NCBI GenBank assembly: GCA_946811185.2
Contig: OX328097.1
Location: 10,052,252-10,116,251 of the forward strand
Length of the DNA stretch: 64,000 nt
Source: Hippopus hippopus
Lineage: Eukaryota > Mollusca > Bivalvia > Cardiida > Cardiidae
Reading direction: 5' to 3'
Position numbers and translations under genes: made by a program. Positions 10,811 through 21,092 of the stretch are shown one piece after another; the first letter of the stretch is position 1; every line of letters begins with the position of its first letter. Under the pieces are notes generated by a model that made no database searches, had not been told where the DNA came from, and worked only from the letters and a program-made list of their open reading frames with translations.

Positions 10811-11507
10811 TATGTCTCCCCCCCGTCAGTGTTGGGAGACATACTGTTTTTCCCCGTGCGTCCGTCCGTCTGCCTGTCCGTCTGTCCGTCCGTCACAAAT
10901 TGTGTCCGCTCTATAACTCGAAAGCCTTTTAAGATATTTTGATAAAACTTCACACACATTTGTAAAGCACCATGAGACGAAGTGTCATGCACAAGAACCA
11001 TAACTCTGGCTTGTATATTTTTTGAGTTATTTCCCTTGGATCATTTTCCATACAATTAAGTGGCCGCTCTATAACTTGAAAACTGTTTGAGATATTTTGA
11101 TGAAACTTCATACATTTCTGAACCACAATGAGATGATGTGTCATGCACAAGAAACATAACTCTGGTTTGTATATTTTTTGAGTTATTTCCCTTGATTATT
11201 TTCCTTACTCATTTTACGTACAATTTCGTGTCCGCTCTATAACTCAAAAACCGTTAGAGATACCCGTCTAGCATGATCAGTGCCTTTGTTTTCCATTTTT
11301 ATAGAGTACAATCCCACTACTTCTGATATCTGGAATTTCAAGCCCCTAACCATCTTCTGTGGCTGTACAGCCTTTTGTATCAACTAGATTGTTTGCTCTA
11401 AAAATGACCATTATTTCAGTTAGAAATTGCCTTGGTGACATATCAATCCTTCTGACACCAAAAAGGGGGGGAGACATCTGTTTTTTTGTAGAAAAACAAG
11501 TTCTAGT
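10811..11507 (+). mobile_element. Pearl-like tandem-core element (TGTCTCCC type)
   Basis: The 5' hairpin TGTCTCCCCCCCGTC...GGGAGACA is followed by a CGTCCGTCCGTC microsatellite and two and a half core repeats of about 160 bp. The repeats begin at about 10904, 11062 and 11229 with GTCCGCTCTATAACTCGAAA. The 3' end holds GTTTTTTTGTAGAAAAAC then AAGTTCTAG, a hairpin with a TCTAG/TCTTG-like terminus. It has no protein and no terminal inverted repeat. Confidence 0.65.
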
Positions 11508-11565
11508 TTTTCTTGAATTCATAATGGCACAATACTGTTGAAATGTGTCTTGAATGACGGGAATT

Positions 11566-11702
11566 GAAATTGAGATGATCAAAAACATCATTACAAAAGG
11601 AAAAAATGTTTTTTACCAGCATTTTCTACCTTTCAGACAAACTTTCAAACGCCATAATTCCTGAAGGGCATTAAAACTCAGGATTGTTTGGTAAAGGGTT
11701 AA
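11566..11702 (+). mobile_element. TTAA-A MITE, 5'-truncated
   Basis: It starts within the hairpin (AAAGGAAAAAATG) and ends GGTAAAGGGTTAA. The terminal TTAA (11699-11702) is also the start of the next copy. Confidence 0.75.
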
Positions 11703-11921
11703 CTCTACCAAACGACAAAACTTGGCTCCACTAAATAGCAAGGATTTGCAGACAACAATTCAAGTGTGACCCAAAAGGAAACCCCTGTCTTTGAAATGGT
11801 AGAAAACATTGTGGGAAAACAAGAAAATGTTGGCTACTAGCATTCTCTCTGTTTCTCACAATGCTTTCAAAAGATTCCTTCTTTAGGGTCATTAAAACTT
11901 GGGATTGTATGGTAATGGGTC
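11699..11921 (+). mobile_element. TTAA-A MITE sharing its 5' TTAA
   Basis: TTAACTCTACCAAACGACAA to GTATGGTAATGGG. The right TTAA has decayed to TCCA. Confidence 0.75.
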
Positions 11922-12064
11922 CAAAAAAGAAGGCCAGTTTCTGTATGCTTGCAGAGATTTTAAAATACCCTTTGTGGCATTTATCAGTGCTTTACCAGAA
12001 GTTTTGATTGCAGTCAAAAATATCAAAACAGGCTGCTTTTGCCTTCCCATAAGTCTTTCAGTTT

Positions 12065-12115
12065 ACATCCAAGATTACACTGCAATTTCTGTGCAGTCTG
12101 ATCTTGATCTGTAAA
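12065..12115 (+). mobile_element. TTAA-B palindrome fragment
   Basis: AAGATTACACTGCAATTTCT and GTGCAGTCTGATCTTGATCT: the centre of a B element with both ends missing. Confidence 0.45.
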
Positions 12116-12164
12116 GGTATCTTATTTGCATTCTCTTGTTAAGTGTTAAAAATAATACAGGGAT

Positions 12165-12387
12165 ATCTCCTTTCCCAACAACATAGGTTAGACTGATGTA
12201 AACTGAAAGGCTTTACAGACAACATTCCAAAATAAGCCTCATATAATGAGATTGGTCTTTGAAAGAAAAGAAAACTGTGTGAGAAAAGGAGAAAATGGTT
12301 ACACAAATTTTCTTCTGTTCCAGAATGTTTTTATGAGCTATATATCTCAAAGTCATCAAATGATGGGATTGTTTGGCAATGGGTTAA
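12165..12387 (+). mobile_element. Degraded TTAA-A MITE
   Basis: The left end is lost. The hairpin is worn (GAGAAAAGGAGAAAATGG). The right end GGCAATGGGTTAA is intact. Confidence 0.65.
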
Positions 12388-12579
12388 ATCTTTGGTAAGG
12401 TATCGGTGTCCTCCAAGAATGAAAGACAATAAGGAAGACTTCAAGGAAACCAAGGGCTATATTTAGCTCTTCTTATAATTAGGAAATCTGATGACCACCT
12501 CATTAATTAACCCTTCTTCACATTAATTATTATAGGCTACATATACAAAAGACTAATATAAATAAATTTTTGTTTGTTT

Positions 12580-12690
12580 GCATCCTTTCTATGCTTTCCT
12601 GGAGTTTCTTTGAACAAGTGCTTTGCACAATACTCTTCCCAAGCCACAGGCTGTTTTCCCACATAAACATTGTTGAAACAATGATTTCAA
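12580..12690 (-). mobile_element. SINE fragment
   Basis: TTCTATGCTTTCCTGGAGTT, then GCACAATACTCTTCCCAAGC and GGCTGTTTTCCCACATAAAC match the SINE body in reverse. The head is missing, and the tail is partly replaced by a TTTGTTTG run. Confidence 0.65.
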
Positions 12691-12723
12691 ATTTCCATTT
12701 AGCACTGTAAGGTTAGTCTTCAT

Positions 12724-12941
12724 GATACAATCCAGAAGTTTAGCGACCCTAAGAATTGGCCTTTTGCAAATCTGTGGGTAAAGGAGAAAATGCTGGCAAC
12801 CAGCATTTTCTCTTTTTCCCACAAGGTTTTCCATATTTTTACAGATGATTAATATCATTTCAGCTACATTTAATATGTTGTCTGCAATTGCCTTCGAACT
12901 TGGACAAATCTAAAATTTTATCGTTTGGTAAAGCTCTAAGG
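12724..12941 (-). mobile_element. TTAA-A MITE
   Basis: ACAATCCAGAAGTTTAGCGA to GTTTGGTAAAGCTCTAA. Both TTAA boundaries are worn; the hairpin with GGCAACC at its centre is intact. Confidence 0.75.
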
Positions 12942-13079
12942 GGGGCATTAAACCAATTTTTTGACTCTTTTGTAGGCTAGAAAATTGATATTTTGTAATG
13001 AAAAATCACGGTCATACCTGCTTACATGCATTTTCTTCTTTTCCAGTAATGTTTTAAGTTATTTTTCCTTTAGACAATA

Positions 13080-13405
13080 TATCTCAGATAGGTTTAAAAT
13101 TTGGTCACGTAGGGTCAAGGTCATTTGGACAAATCTTAGGTAAACCTTGTATACATGTACTAAAGAGGCCACATTTTCAATCTGATATGTTGTTAGAATG
13201 CTTGTCTTGATAATATCTCTGACAAACTTGGAATTGGGTCTCATAGGGTCAAAAAGTACCGTAGGTGACTGGGACAAATCTTAGAACACCCTTGTGTGCA
13301 CTCTAGAGGCCACATTTTCAGTGTGATACTCATGGAAATTGGTCAGAATGTTTGTCTTGATAAAATCTTGAACAACTTCGAAATTTTGTCACTTTGTGTC
13401 AGTGT
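13080..13405 (+). repeat. Orphan fragment of 145-bp core repeats
   Basis: About two units of the core seen in full at 49700-51000 (AGAGGCCACATTTTCA, GTCAGAATGTTTGTCTTGAT, AGGTCAAGGTCA). The 5' leader and 3' hairpin are absent. Confidence 0.65.
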
Positions 13406-13429
13406 TTCCTACCCCTTCAAAAACAAATT

Positions 13430-14196
13430 ACATCATGATTCACAGAGATGCATTAAGCTTCCTTTTTAAAGAGAATAGCTCAAATATTTGATAGTTTGTC
13501 TACAGACATTTCCAAAGATTGACTGATTCAGAATTGAACTTAAAGATGTAATTGTTACGCATTTTCAAACTGAAAGAGTAAAATCAATCTACCTAAAACA
13601 CGATCAGACCCACTAAAGGTACAGGCTGATTGTAGAATTATTTTTTCAAAATGGTTGGCTAAGCCAATTACACATATATTCCTTTGGATTGTATTGCTTA
13701 AAAGGGCAGTTTAGTTAAATCATGATAATAGGGATTTAGAGTATATTAGACTTTTTAAGAAACCAAGATCAGTTTATTGGCAAATCATTCGACAAGGAAA
13801 TGGTAAATATATTTGACCTTGACCCAGTTTGCGCTGATGGTTTTTTGACAGCTGTTCCTTGTCCCGATGACAATTTATGTAGAATAGACTGTTTATTGCT
13901 ACTTGCCAGCCATTTTTCTTGCTGAAGTTGAAGCTTATCCAAGACCAGAAAAGTTTTGTGGGAATAATAGAGTTAGGTATAAAAAGATAATATACAATAC
14001 ATCATCCAGATGGCTTTCTTTGAATTATGGCCTCAAAGGAATAGATAAGTCTTCAGGTTTTTATATCATTCTTCTCACACACATTGGATGCATGCTCTTG
14101 TAAGGTTCTAGTCTGCAATAGCCAATATTTACATAGAATGAAAGAATGTCCAGGGTCCGAGTGTGGTTACCAAACATTTTACAGAACAGTCTTGGT
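13430..14196. other. Mostly unique sequence, no gene seen
   Basis: A family D end remnant (GATGCATTAAGCTTCC) lies near 13450. Otherwise I see AT-rich sequence with short ORFs only and no splice-bounded exon I could defend. Confidence 0.5.
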
Positions 14197-14425
14197 TTAA
14201 CTCCGTACCAAACAACACTGTTAAGGACAATTCCAAATTGAAAGCATTTGCACATAACAAAATAGATGTGACTCAAACATTGAAATTCGTTTTGGGAAGG
14301 GTAGAAAACATTGTGGGGAAAGGAGAAAAAGCTGGTTACCAGCATTTTCTCCTTTTCCCAGAATGTTTTCAAAAGCTGTCTTTCTAAGGGTTGTTAAAAG
14401 TCTGGATTGTGTGGTAAAGGGTTAA
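14197..14425 (+). mobile_element. TTAA-A MITE, near-consensus
   Basis: TTAACTCCGTACCAAACAAC to GTGTGGTAAAGGGTTAA, 229 bp, TTAA both sides. The loop arm reads GAGAAAAAGCTGG against CCAGCATTTTCTC, one uncompensated mismatch. Confidence 0.95.
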
Positions 14426-14429
14426 CTCT

Positions 14430-15341
14430 ACATATTGAATAATAGGAAGTAACATAATTTCTGACCGACTGAATCAAGCGGTTTCGCCAATTTAAAATCA
14501 TGTTTCTTTGAAATTTAGAAAGTTTTTGAGAATAAGAAAGTATGACATTAAGATTGGTTGTTGAATACATCCCCTGGACTTTATTCCTAAATCATTTTGA
14601 ATTTTATTCCAATTTTCAGGTTAAACAAAAAAGCCAGAGCTCTAGATAGAGGGAGTGATTTTGATTTCAAAATTGAAAATATTAATAATTCTCCACTAAA
14701 CCTCATCGAGACGATTCTAATGAGTACACACAAAATAGGGTTTCAAAGAGAAATAATGGATTTAGAATACCATCACTCCCTCTTATCTGGAGCTCTGAAA
14801 GCTATCCAATAACCAAAGATAGTTATCCCAGATGGATGCTTAGTAGTAAGGCAATGAATTGTGAACCAGGGGTTCTTTATTTCATTCTGGTTGGCAGTGC
14901 TGGTTGTGTGGAAGTGTCCTTTGGTAAGGCACTGTAGAACCCCAACCTGGTTGGCATAGAGCCCAGGGAATATAAGAATTGGTGAGCTGTCACCGTGAAA
15001 TATATTTAACTGTAACATTGTGGAAAACATTGTAAAACTGCATTCCTTACAAATATGTTTGCCTTGTTTTTCTATTTGAACAAAATTCTGGCATAAAAAC
15101 ATGATCTGTTGAGAGGATTGCATACAGCTTCAAAACCTGTTGCTGCTTTTTAGCAACTTTAATCAGCTTTTGCAAGGATGTAGATAAACATCAGTCAGCA
15201 CAGAATATGGAGTCTGATCTTGGAACTAAATCACCTGCTCTTGGAGGTTAAACTGGTATTAAAAGTGAATACCATATTCATTTGTAGTGTAATTGCTCTT
15301 ATATACTTGAAAAGAAAAGTAACTACTTGGCAGCAGCAGAG
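14430..15341. other. Unique spacer with a short inverted repeat
   Basis: CAGAGCTCTAGATAGAGGGA (about 14636) is answered inverted by TCCCTCTTATCTGGAGCTCT (about 14776). Near 14900 the phrase GTGTCCTTTGGTAAGGCAC recalls a SINE body, but I cannot define an element. No gene was recognised. Confidence 0.4.
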
Positions 15342-15450
15342 TTAACCCTTCAGTGCTGAATCAGGCTTTAATTGCATTTGCGGACAGTGTAGACCAAAGA
15401 TCAGACTGCACAGAATGTGCAGTCTGATCTTTGGTCTTCACTGTCTGCAT
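15342..15450 (+). mobile_element. TTAA-B MITE, left half only
   Basis: TTAACCCTTCAGTGCTGAAT, then GCGGACAGTGTAGACCAAAG with its full return arm to TTCACTGTCTGCA. The right half is missing. Confidence 0.7.
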
Positions 15451-15903
15451 AATTGTTATACATTTTTGTCAAAACAACCTTGAAATGGCATATTTCTGCT
15501 GCTTTCCCAACTTGAAAAGACCATTTTCATTTCTTCAGCAATATAAGGGTGGGAGAGGATTTAGGAGGAGTGGGATAACCTGGATATTGCACCAAATTCC
15601 AGGTGAGCTGTTTTTTTTTTGTCTATTTATAAACAAAGCTTCTGGCTGTGAGCTGTTTTGTAGTTACATAATCCATTTCTGCTTTGTAGCACTGTACTGG
15701 AATGTGTACAAAGAACAGGGCTGGCAAACACACTATTTTATCCACGTGAAGTAGTATCATCACATATCCCTCTAATCACGATGAAACTAGTTTGTGCTGA
15801 GTTTGGACAAAGATCAGCCAGCATGTCGAATTGCTGTTGAATCTTGTTCTACACAGTTCAACATGCCATCTAGCAGTTACAGTAAGTTTAATTGCTTTGT
15901 TTA
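15451..15903. other. Spacer, no gene recognised
   Basis: An open frame at 15431-15754 overlaps the B remnant and shows no family I recognise, so I do not call it coding. Confidence 0.4.
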
Positions 15904-16161
15904 ATTAGGCTGGTTTTAAGAAAACATCGAGGTACTGCCATTATAAGCCTTTTCTTATATCTCTGTAAATACTGAAGATGTTTAATCGTCTTGGGCTATT
16001 TGTTTACTATCAAAAAGGGAACCTATACCAGAAGAGCAGGTAACTCTAAACACATTTTTAATGCAGTTATGACCCTTTTTTGACATGAAACTTTAACTGA
16101 AAGGGCGCATGTTTGACTGAAAGAGCACCCACAGCCAGGCATTGGCATTTGGTGCTCTTGT
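15904..16161 (+). mobile_element. Short hairpin-tailed element (ACATCGAGGTA type)
   Basis: It opens GGCTGGTTTTAAGAAAACAT, then CGAGGTACTGCC, and ends with AGAGCACC...TTTGGTGCTCTTGTC. A relative lies at 22551-22845. It shares the terminal TCTTGT of the pearl-like elements. Confidence 0.55.
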
Positions 16162-16312
16162 CACAAGCTAGACACAGGTATTGTTAAAGGATATCAGTTT
16201 ACAAAAGAAACTATAGGCAATTTAGACGTGACAACTTTTTTCATTCATTTATTCATCAGTCATAACAAGCTACATACTACTCATACAGTAATATATACCC
16301 TTACATAGTTAC

Positions 16313-16728
16313 CCTGTGCGACATGACAAAACTTTAGCCTTGTCCAAATTGAAAGCATTTGCAGATGACAATTCAAATATTACTCAAAACACAAAATTTT
16401 TCTATCGAAGGGTAGAAGACATTGTGGGAAAAGAGAAATGCTTCTCCTTCTCCCTACAATGTTTCCAAAGCCTCCTTCTGAAGTCTTTAACCCTTTACCA
16501 CTTAGTGCAGACTTAACAACTTTGAGAAAGAGGCCTTTTGAAAAGGCTGGAAAAAGGAGAAAATGCTGGTAACCAGCATTTTCTCCTTTTCCCACAATGT
16601 TTTCTACCCTTCCTTAAACAAATTTCAATTTTTCAGTCACATATATTTTGTCATTGGCAAATGCTTTCAATTTGGACTAATCTATTTTTTTTTTGTTTGG
16701 TAAACAGGATTCTGTGATAAAGGATTAA
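16313..16728 (+). mobile_element. TTAA-A MITE split by an A MITE
   Basis: The left part ends AAGTC at the TTAA at 16487. The right remnant (CAGGATTCTGTGATAAAGGATTAA region, 16707-16728) resumes the same copy. The target was the internal TTAA of GTCGTTAAAAC. Confidence 0.7.
16487..16706 (-). mobile_element. TTAA-A MITE nested in 16313-16728
   Basis: TTAACCCTTTACCACTTAGTG to TTGTTTGGTAAA, with its final AGTTAA lost at the exit junction. The palindrome is perfect around GCTGGTAACCAGC. Confidence 0.8.
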
Positions 16729-16950
16729 CTCTTTACCAAACGACAAAATTTTAGACTGGTCCAAATTGAAAGCAATTGCAGACAACAAAATTAACGTGAC
16801 TCAAACATTGAAATTTGTTCTGGGAGGGTAGAAAACACTGGGAAAAGAAGAAAATGCTGGTTACTAGCATTTTCTCCTTTTTCCACAATGTTTTCAAAAT
16901 GTCTCTTTTTCAGGGCCGTAAAAACCAGGGATTGTTTGGGAAAGGGTTAA
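16725..16950 (+). mobile_element. TTAA-A MITE sharing its 5' TTAA
   Basis: TTAACTCTTTACCAAACGAC to GGGAAAGGGTTAA. Its first TTAA is the last TTAA of the split copy before it. Confidence 0.9.
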
Positions 16951-17061
16951 ATCACTGTAAAATAAGTTAGTTTCAAGGGGTTCTAAAACCTCAAATTGTC
17001 AAAAATCTGACTGAACATTAATCTGATTGCAGTGTGGCCAATGCTTGTTGAAATGTCACAT

Positions 17062-17283
17062 TTAAGGTCTACGGCCCCTAACTCTCATATTAAAAGATGG
17101 AAGCTGCTGAGATTGGCCGAATAGCCTTCACAAAAATGTTGATGATACACAATATTTACCGATGAGTCAGTGAGTCAACGGCCCCTAACTCTCATATTAA
17201 AAGATGTAAGCTGCCGATATTGGCTGAATAGCCTTTACGATAATGTCGATGTTTACCGATGAGTTCAGGGCCGTAGACCTTAA
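17062..17283. mobile_element. TTAA-E MITE, single copy
   Basis: TTAA then GGTCTACGGCCC at the left; GGGCCGTAGACC then TTAA at the right: 12-bp perfect terminal inverted repeats and a TTAA duplication. The inside consists of two direct repeats of about 100 bp, each with CTAACTCTCATATTAAAAGA and TTTACCGATGAG. Confidence 0.8.
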
Positions 17284-17574
17284 CTGGATATAGAACTTCA
17301 CTGTTTTTGTAAGTCATGTGAGAAAATACTGATCTATATCATCAATGTTGCTGTTAACTGTAAGGCTGAAAAACTTCACAATCCTAATGAAAATTGCCTT
17401 TACGATGTTATCTTGAAAGATGGAGATTTGCATCATTATCACTTATAATTCCTGAAATCATGTGAAGTAAGCTTAGAATTTTCTCCTCTTGTACAGAGAC
17501 TCTCAGGAACAGATAGACTTTTGAAATTATCTGAAAGGTATCTTTATAATGATGGCTTCTTGGAATGCTTATGT

Positions 17575-17890
17575 TGATAAAATGGAAGCACATATTTGAG
17601 CCATACTCTGTGAAAAGGGGGTTTAATGTATTTGCAAAAAGTATTGACCCAGGTCAGCCTGCACACTCCACGCAGGCTGACCTGGGTCTAAAATTTTTGC
17701 TATTGGCCAATTTCCTACATGTCAAAGGACCAGTCTGCATCACAATTCAGTCAGTTTTTAGAAAAAAATGAATTTTATGGATCCATGATTATGTGATGAC
17801 TTGCTTGGTATATTTGATCACGGAGATGAACGAAACCCCTTTTCCCAGAGTGTGGCTTACCCCCTTTTCCCAGAGTGTGGCTTATTTGTG
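17575..17890. mobile_element. Family D palindromic MITE
   Basis: TTGAGCCATACTCTGTGAAA start, an inner palindrome CCCAGGTCAGCCTGC...GCAGGCTGACCTGGG at 17648-17687, and the right end CTTTTCCCAGAGTGTGGCTT duplicated in tandem (about 17840 and 17865). Confidence 0.7.
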
Positions 17891-18056
17891 TTAAAAGCCC
17901 TTGACAATAGCAGCATACATTGCACTTAAAATGATAGTATAAAACTTAAAGAAATTATCCTTGATACTGTATTATGGACTTTTGCAGCATGGAACCAGAT
18001 ATCAAATGATTGCTGGGCACCGTCTTTCCAGGAAGTAAAAGAAGTACTCATAAAAA

Positions 18057-18467
18057 ATGATAAATGGCTCCACTGTGCAGTTACCATGTGCTAGAACTTT
18101 TGGCACCAGTTTCTCTTTCGTTGCCAACACTACAATGATAATGTTTCCACAGCACTCTGTAACATTGCTGTTGAGAAATGTCTTAGGTATATCTTGTCTG
18201 ATTCTTCAATCAATAAGTTTTGCACATCCTACAACTATCGAAGCTTGTGCCAAGTTATGCAGCGTAGAAAAAAAGAATCCTCAAGGCTGCATCATGGAAA
18301 TCGAATTACTGTTATTGTATATGAGACGAAATAATGTGGGTTACGGAGGTGCAAAATCATTTATGACTGGACAAGTTTTTTCTCCTGATGATTTACCTGC
18401 ATCCTGCGCATTTTCCATCTTGTTTGTTTTTATGACTGTCAGCAAAGTGCAGGTACATGTAGTATGA
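18057..18467 (+). CDS. Unrecognised 136-residue open frame, doubtful
   Basis: This is the longest open frame that no repeat in the window explains. It has several cysteines (ACAKLCSVE, PQGCIMEI) and a hydrophobic stretch about residues 38-55 (LLLRNVLGISCLILQSIS). I recognise no domain. No good splice context, promoter or related copy is visible. It lies in an otherwise repeat-free stretch (17895-18615). It may be a chance ORF or an exon fragment; I favour chance. Confidence 0.15.
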   Translation: MINGSTVQLPCARTFGTSFSFVANTTMIMFPQHSVTLLLRNVLGISCLILQSISFAHPTTIEACAKLCSVEKKNPQGCIMEIELLLLYMRRNNVGYGGAKSFMTGQVFSPDDLPASCAFSILFVFMTVSKVQVHVV

Positions 18468-18618
18468 TTATTTTGAAGCTGCCAGTTGTACTTAAGATTT
18501 TTTGGTTTGATGCAAGATCATGTACAGGATTTAAAAGTATAAGGGACCAATCAGGATACACTGTTTGAAAAAAATCGCAGTCCAAAAATCATCATCAGTA
18601 TTCATCTAATTGTTGTAC

Positions 18619-18845
18619 TTTACCCCTTACCAAGTAATTTCGTGTTATACGACTCAGAGCAGGAAGCATTTTAGAAATGTGGTGGGAAAAGGAGAAAATG
18701 GTGGTAACCAGCATTTTCTCCTATACCAACAATTTTTTCTACCCTGTCAGTGAACTTCAGTTCATTTACACTAATATCTAATTTTTTGTATGCATATGCT
18801 CTTGATTTGGACTAGTCTAGTGTTTTGTTATTTAGTAAAAGTGAA
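18619..18845 (-). mobile_element. Degraded TTAA-A MITE
   Basis: TTTACCCCTTACCAAGTAAT to TTATTTAGTAAAAGTG. The hairpin is intact on one side (GGGAAAAGGAGAAAATGGTG). Confidence 0.7.
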
Positions 18846-18940
18846 AGAAATCAAAGATATTGTATGTTTGTAACTTTGCTAAACCTAACTGTTTAACTTT
18901 TCAGTTACAGCTAGATAACAAAGTTATGTCCCTATAAGCC

Positions 18941-19152
18941 TTGACCAAACAATCCCTTAGTTTTAACAACCCTGAAGAAGAAGGCATTTCAAAACATTGT
19001 AAGAAAAGGAGAAAATGGTGATAATGAGCATTTTATCATTTTTCTACAATGCTTCTACCCTTCTAAAGACAGAAGTCATCATCTGAGCTACATCTGAGCA
19101 AATACTTTCAAATTGGTTGAGTCCAAAATTTTGTTGGTTGGTAAAGAGATAA
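18941..19152 (-). mobile_element. Degraded TTAA-A MITE
   Basis: GACCAAACAATCCCTTAGTT to GGTTGGTAAAGAGATAA. The hairpin is altered to GGTGATAATGAGC. Confidence 0.7.
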
Positions 19153-19374
19153 TCTGGAAACAGCTTTTTGTATAGCACCACAATTGCCGTCATGTCCAAA
19201 TCTGAATGCTTTTTCTCTAGGATTAAAAATTGAAAATTAAAATGAAGATGGAAAATGTTGAGAGTGTGCCAAGAAGTTGTTATATTTCGTTTTCAGTTTA
19301 AGGTGATGGTATTTATTGATGAATGGAATGGTAGATATAGAACTATTAGCTGGTGAACATTTTCAAAACACAGG

Positions 19375-19760
19375 TACAGAGGATATTTGTTGTTTTTTTT
19401 TTTCGGTGAAAGGTAGAAATTTATCCAGTGAACATCATAGATAATATTTGAAAACTAGATGAAATAAATTTTGATCTTTCACTGAAAAAAACAAATATTC
19501 TATTTATTTCATGCTTCTAATCCCTTTTTCAGGGGGATTTACATCAAAATCCAGTATAGTTGTTTTCTGTAATTTTCTGTGGCTTATGCCCCCCTCCGCA
19601 AAACAACGCATTACAATATTACTTAAAGTGCGAGAAATGTAAGGTGAATTATGTCTTATTTTCCCTCCACTTGAATTGCACATGTTGTTTACCGAGGTAA
19701 CTTTTGTGCAAGAACTACTGGTCCACCTTTAATTTAAGACTCGGAAAATAAAATCAGTAT
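19375..19760. mobile_element. Family C repeat
   Basis: TTCGGTGAAAGGTAGAAATT answered by GATCTTTCACTGAAAAAAAC, then the same 3' flank as the 8835 copy (CATCAAAATCCAGTATAGTT, CCCCTCCGCAAAACAACGCA). Confidence 0.6.
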
Positions 19761-19867
19761 TTTTCACTGGTGGTAAGCATAAATATCGAACAATATTCCA
19801 CCGTTATTTCCCGATAAACTACTGAAAAGGATGAAATAAAAGAGTGATCTTACCCAAGTGTTAGGTT

Positions 19868-20330
19868 TCAAACAGTCCAGTGTCTTATTGACACTAAAAA
19901 AATGTAGCTTTTGAAAATATTGTGAGAAAGAAGAACAGTAGCACTGCATGAAGGTGCCAGTGCTTGGCTTTGGGTGCCAACACTTGGCTGCAGGTGCCTT
20001 TTTAGTGAAATTTCCAAGTTGAGAAAGGGATACAACTGTGTCAAAAAATGTGTTGAGATTTCCTGCCCTTCTAGTATGGGTTCTCCATCTGGTGATAAAC
20101 AAAAAGTGAATTTCATTGAATTAGTATCTCAATTTTGAATTGAATATCTTAAGTAATAAGAAGATATGAGAAAATGTCAAAGTTTTTGCACTGCACCAAC
20201 AACAGGGCTATGACAGTACCTTGATGTTTTCTCCAAATACAGCTGAGCTATGATTTGCCGATGACCAGTATTTGCTTTTCCGCCACAATGTTTTCATAGG
20301 CCAATCCCATCATTTGAGCCAAATTTAATC
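19868..20330 (-). mobile_element. Scattered TTAA-A remnants
   Basis: AGCTTTTGAAAATATTGTGA (19906) and CCACAATGTTTTCATAGGCC (20283) are end and arm fragments separated by unrelated sequence; TTGAGCCAAATTTAATCC closes the second. There is no intact boundary. Confidence 0.4.
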
Positions 20331-20520
20331 CTTAACCCACTAAATACTGTATAAGTGGAAATGTTTGCGCTGTGGATATTTTTGCAATTTCGTGTTTCTG
20401 TTCGTGTATTTTACCACAAGTATAGCTACAAATAATAAGTGTCTCTAATTCGCAAACATTTCCCAACTCAAAATGTCTAATCTGTAATTCGCAAATTTTT
20501 TGCCTTACGTATATATCCAC

Positions 20521-20722
20521 ATAATTATATAGTAAGTGAAATGAAACTCTTCAACCCGATAGTAAGAAGCTAGCTTTTGCTATTTTAAAGTTATTTTGGG
20601 GGAAAATATCTCTTTATCGGACAATGTAGATCTAAGATCAGACTGCACAATCTGTGCAGTCTGATCTTGATCTACACTGTCCGCAAAAGGTCCTCGAGTT
20701 GTGCTTAGCAGCCAAGGGTTTA
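20521..20722 (-). mobile_element. TTAA-B MITE
   Basis: The left end is worn. The palindrome GTAGATCTAAGATCAGACTG...CAGTCTGATCTTGATCTACA is followed by CCGCAAAAGGTCC and the end TTAGCAGCCAAGGGTTTA (TTAA changed by one base). Confidence 0.75.
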
Positions 20723-21092
20723 TTTGTCATCTGCAAAATTAATGCTCCCAATATGGAAAAGCATAAAGCTTTGTCGTCTTGCAAAGAGTTCAGCTAATTT
20801 TGCCAATAGTGCAAACCAAATGAGCTCATTTTTCATCTTTTGTCAAATATGGATATGCAAGCTAAAGTTTGGCATAACATATTATATTGCAAGGTACTGA
20901 AGGAAAAGAAAACGCCTTTCTAAATGTCAATAAGGAAATATTATAAGTAAATGAAACATGAGTTAACAATCTTAGTGTGGTCGATGTCCTTAACTTTTCA
21001 CCAAAATATTCTATGATTTTTGGCTCTGAGGAAGAAGGCTTTTGAAAATGTAAAAAAAGGAGAATCCAGCATTTTCTGCATTTCCCCCAGTT

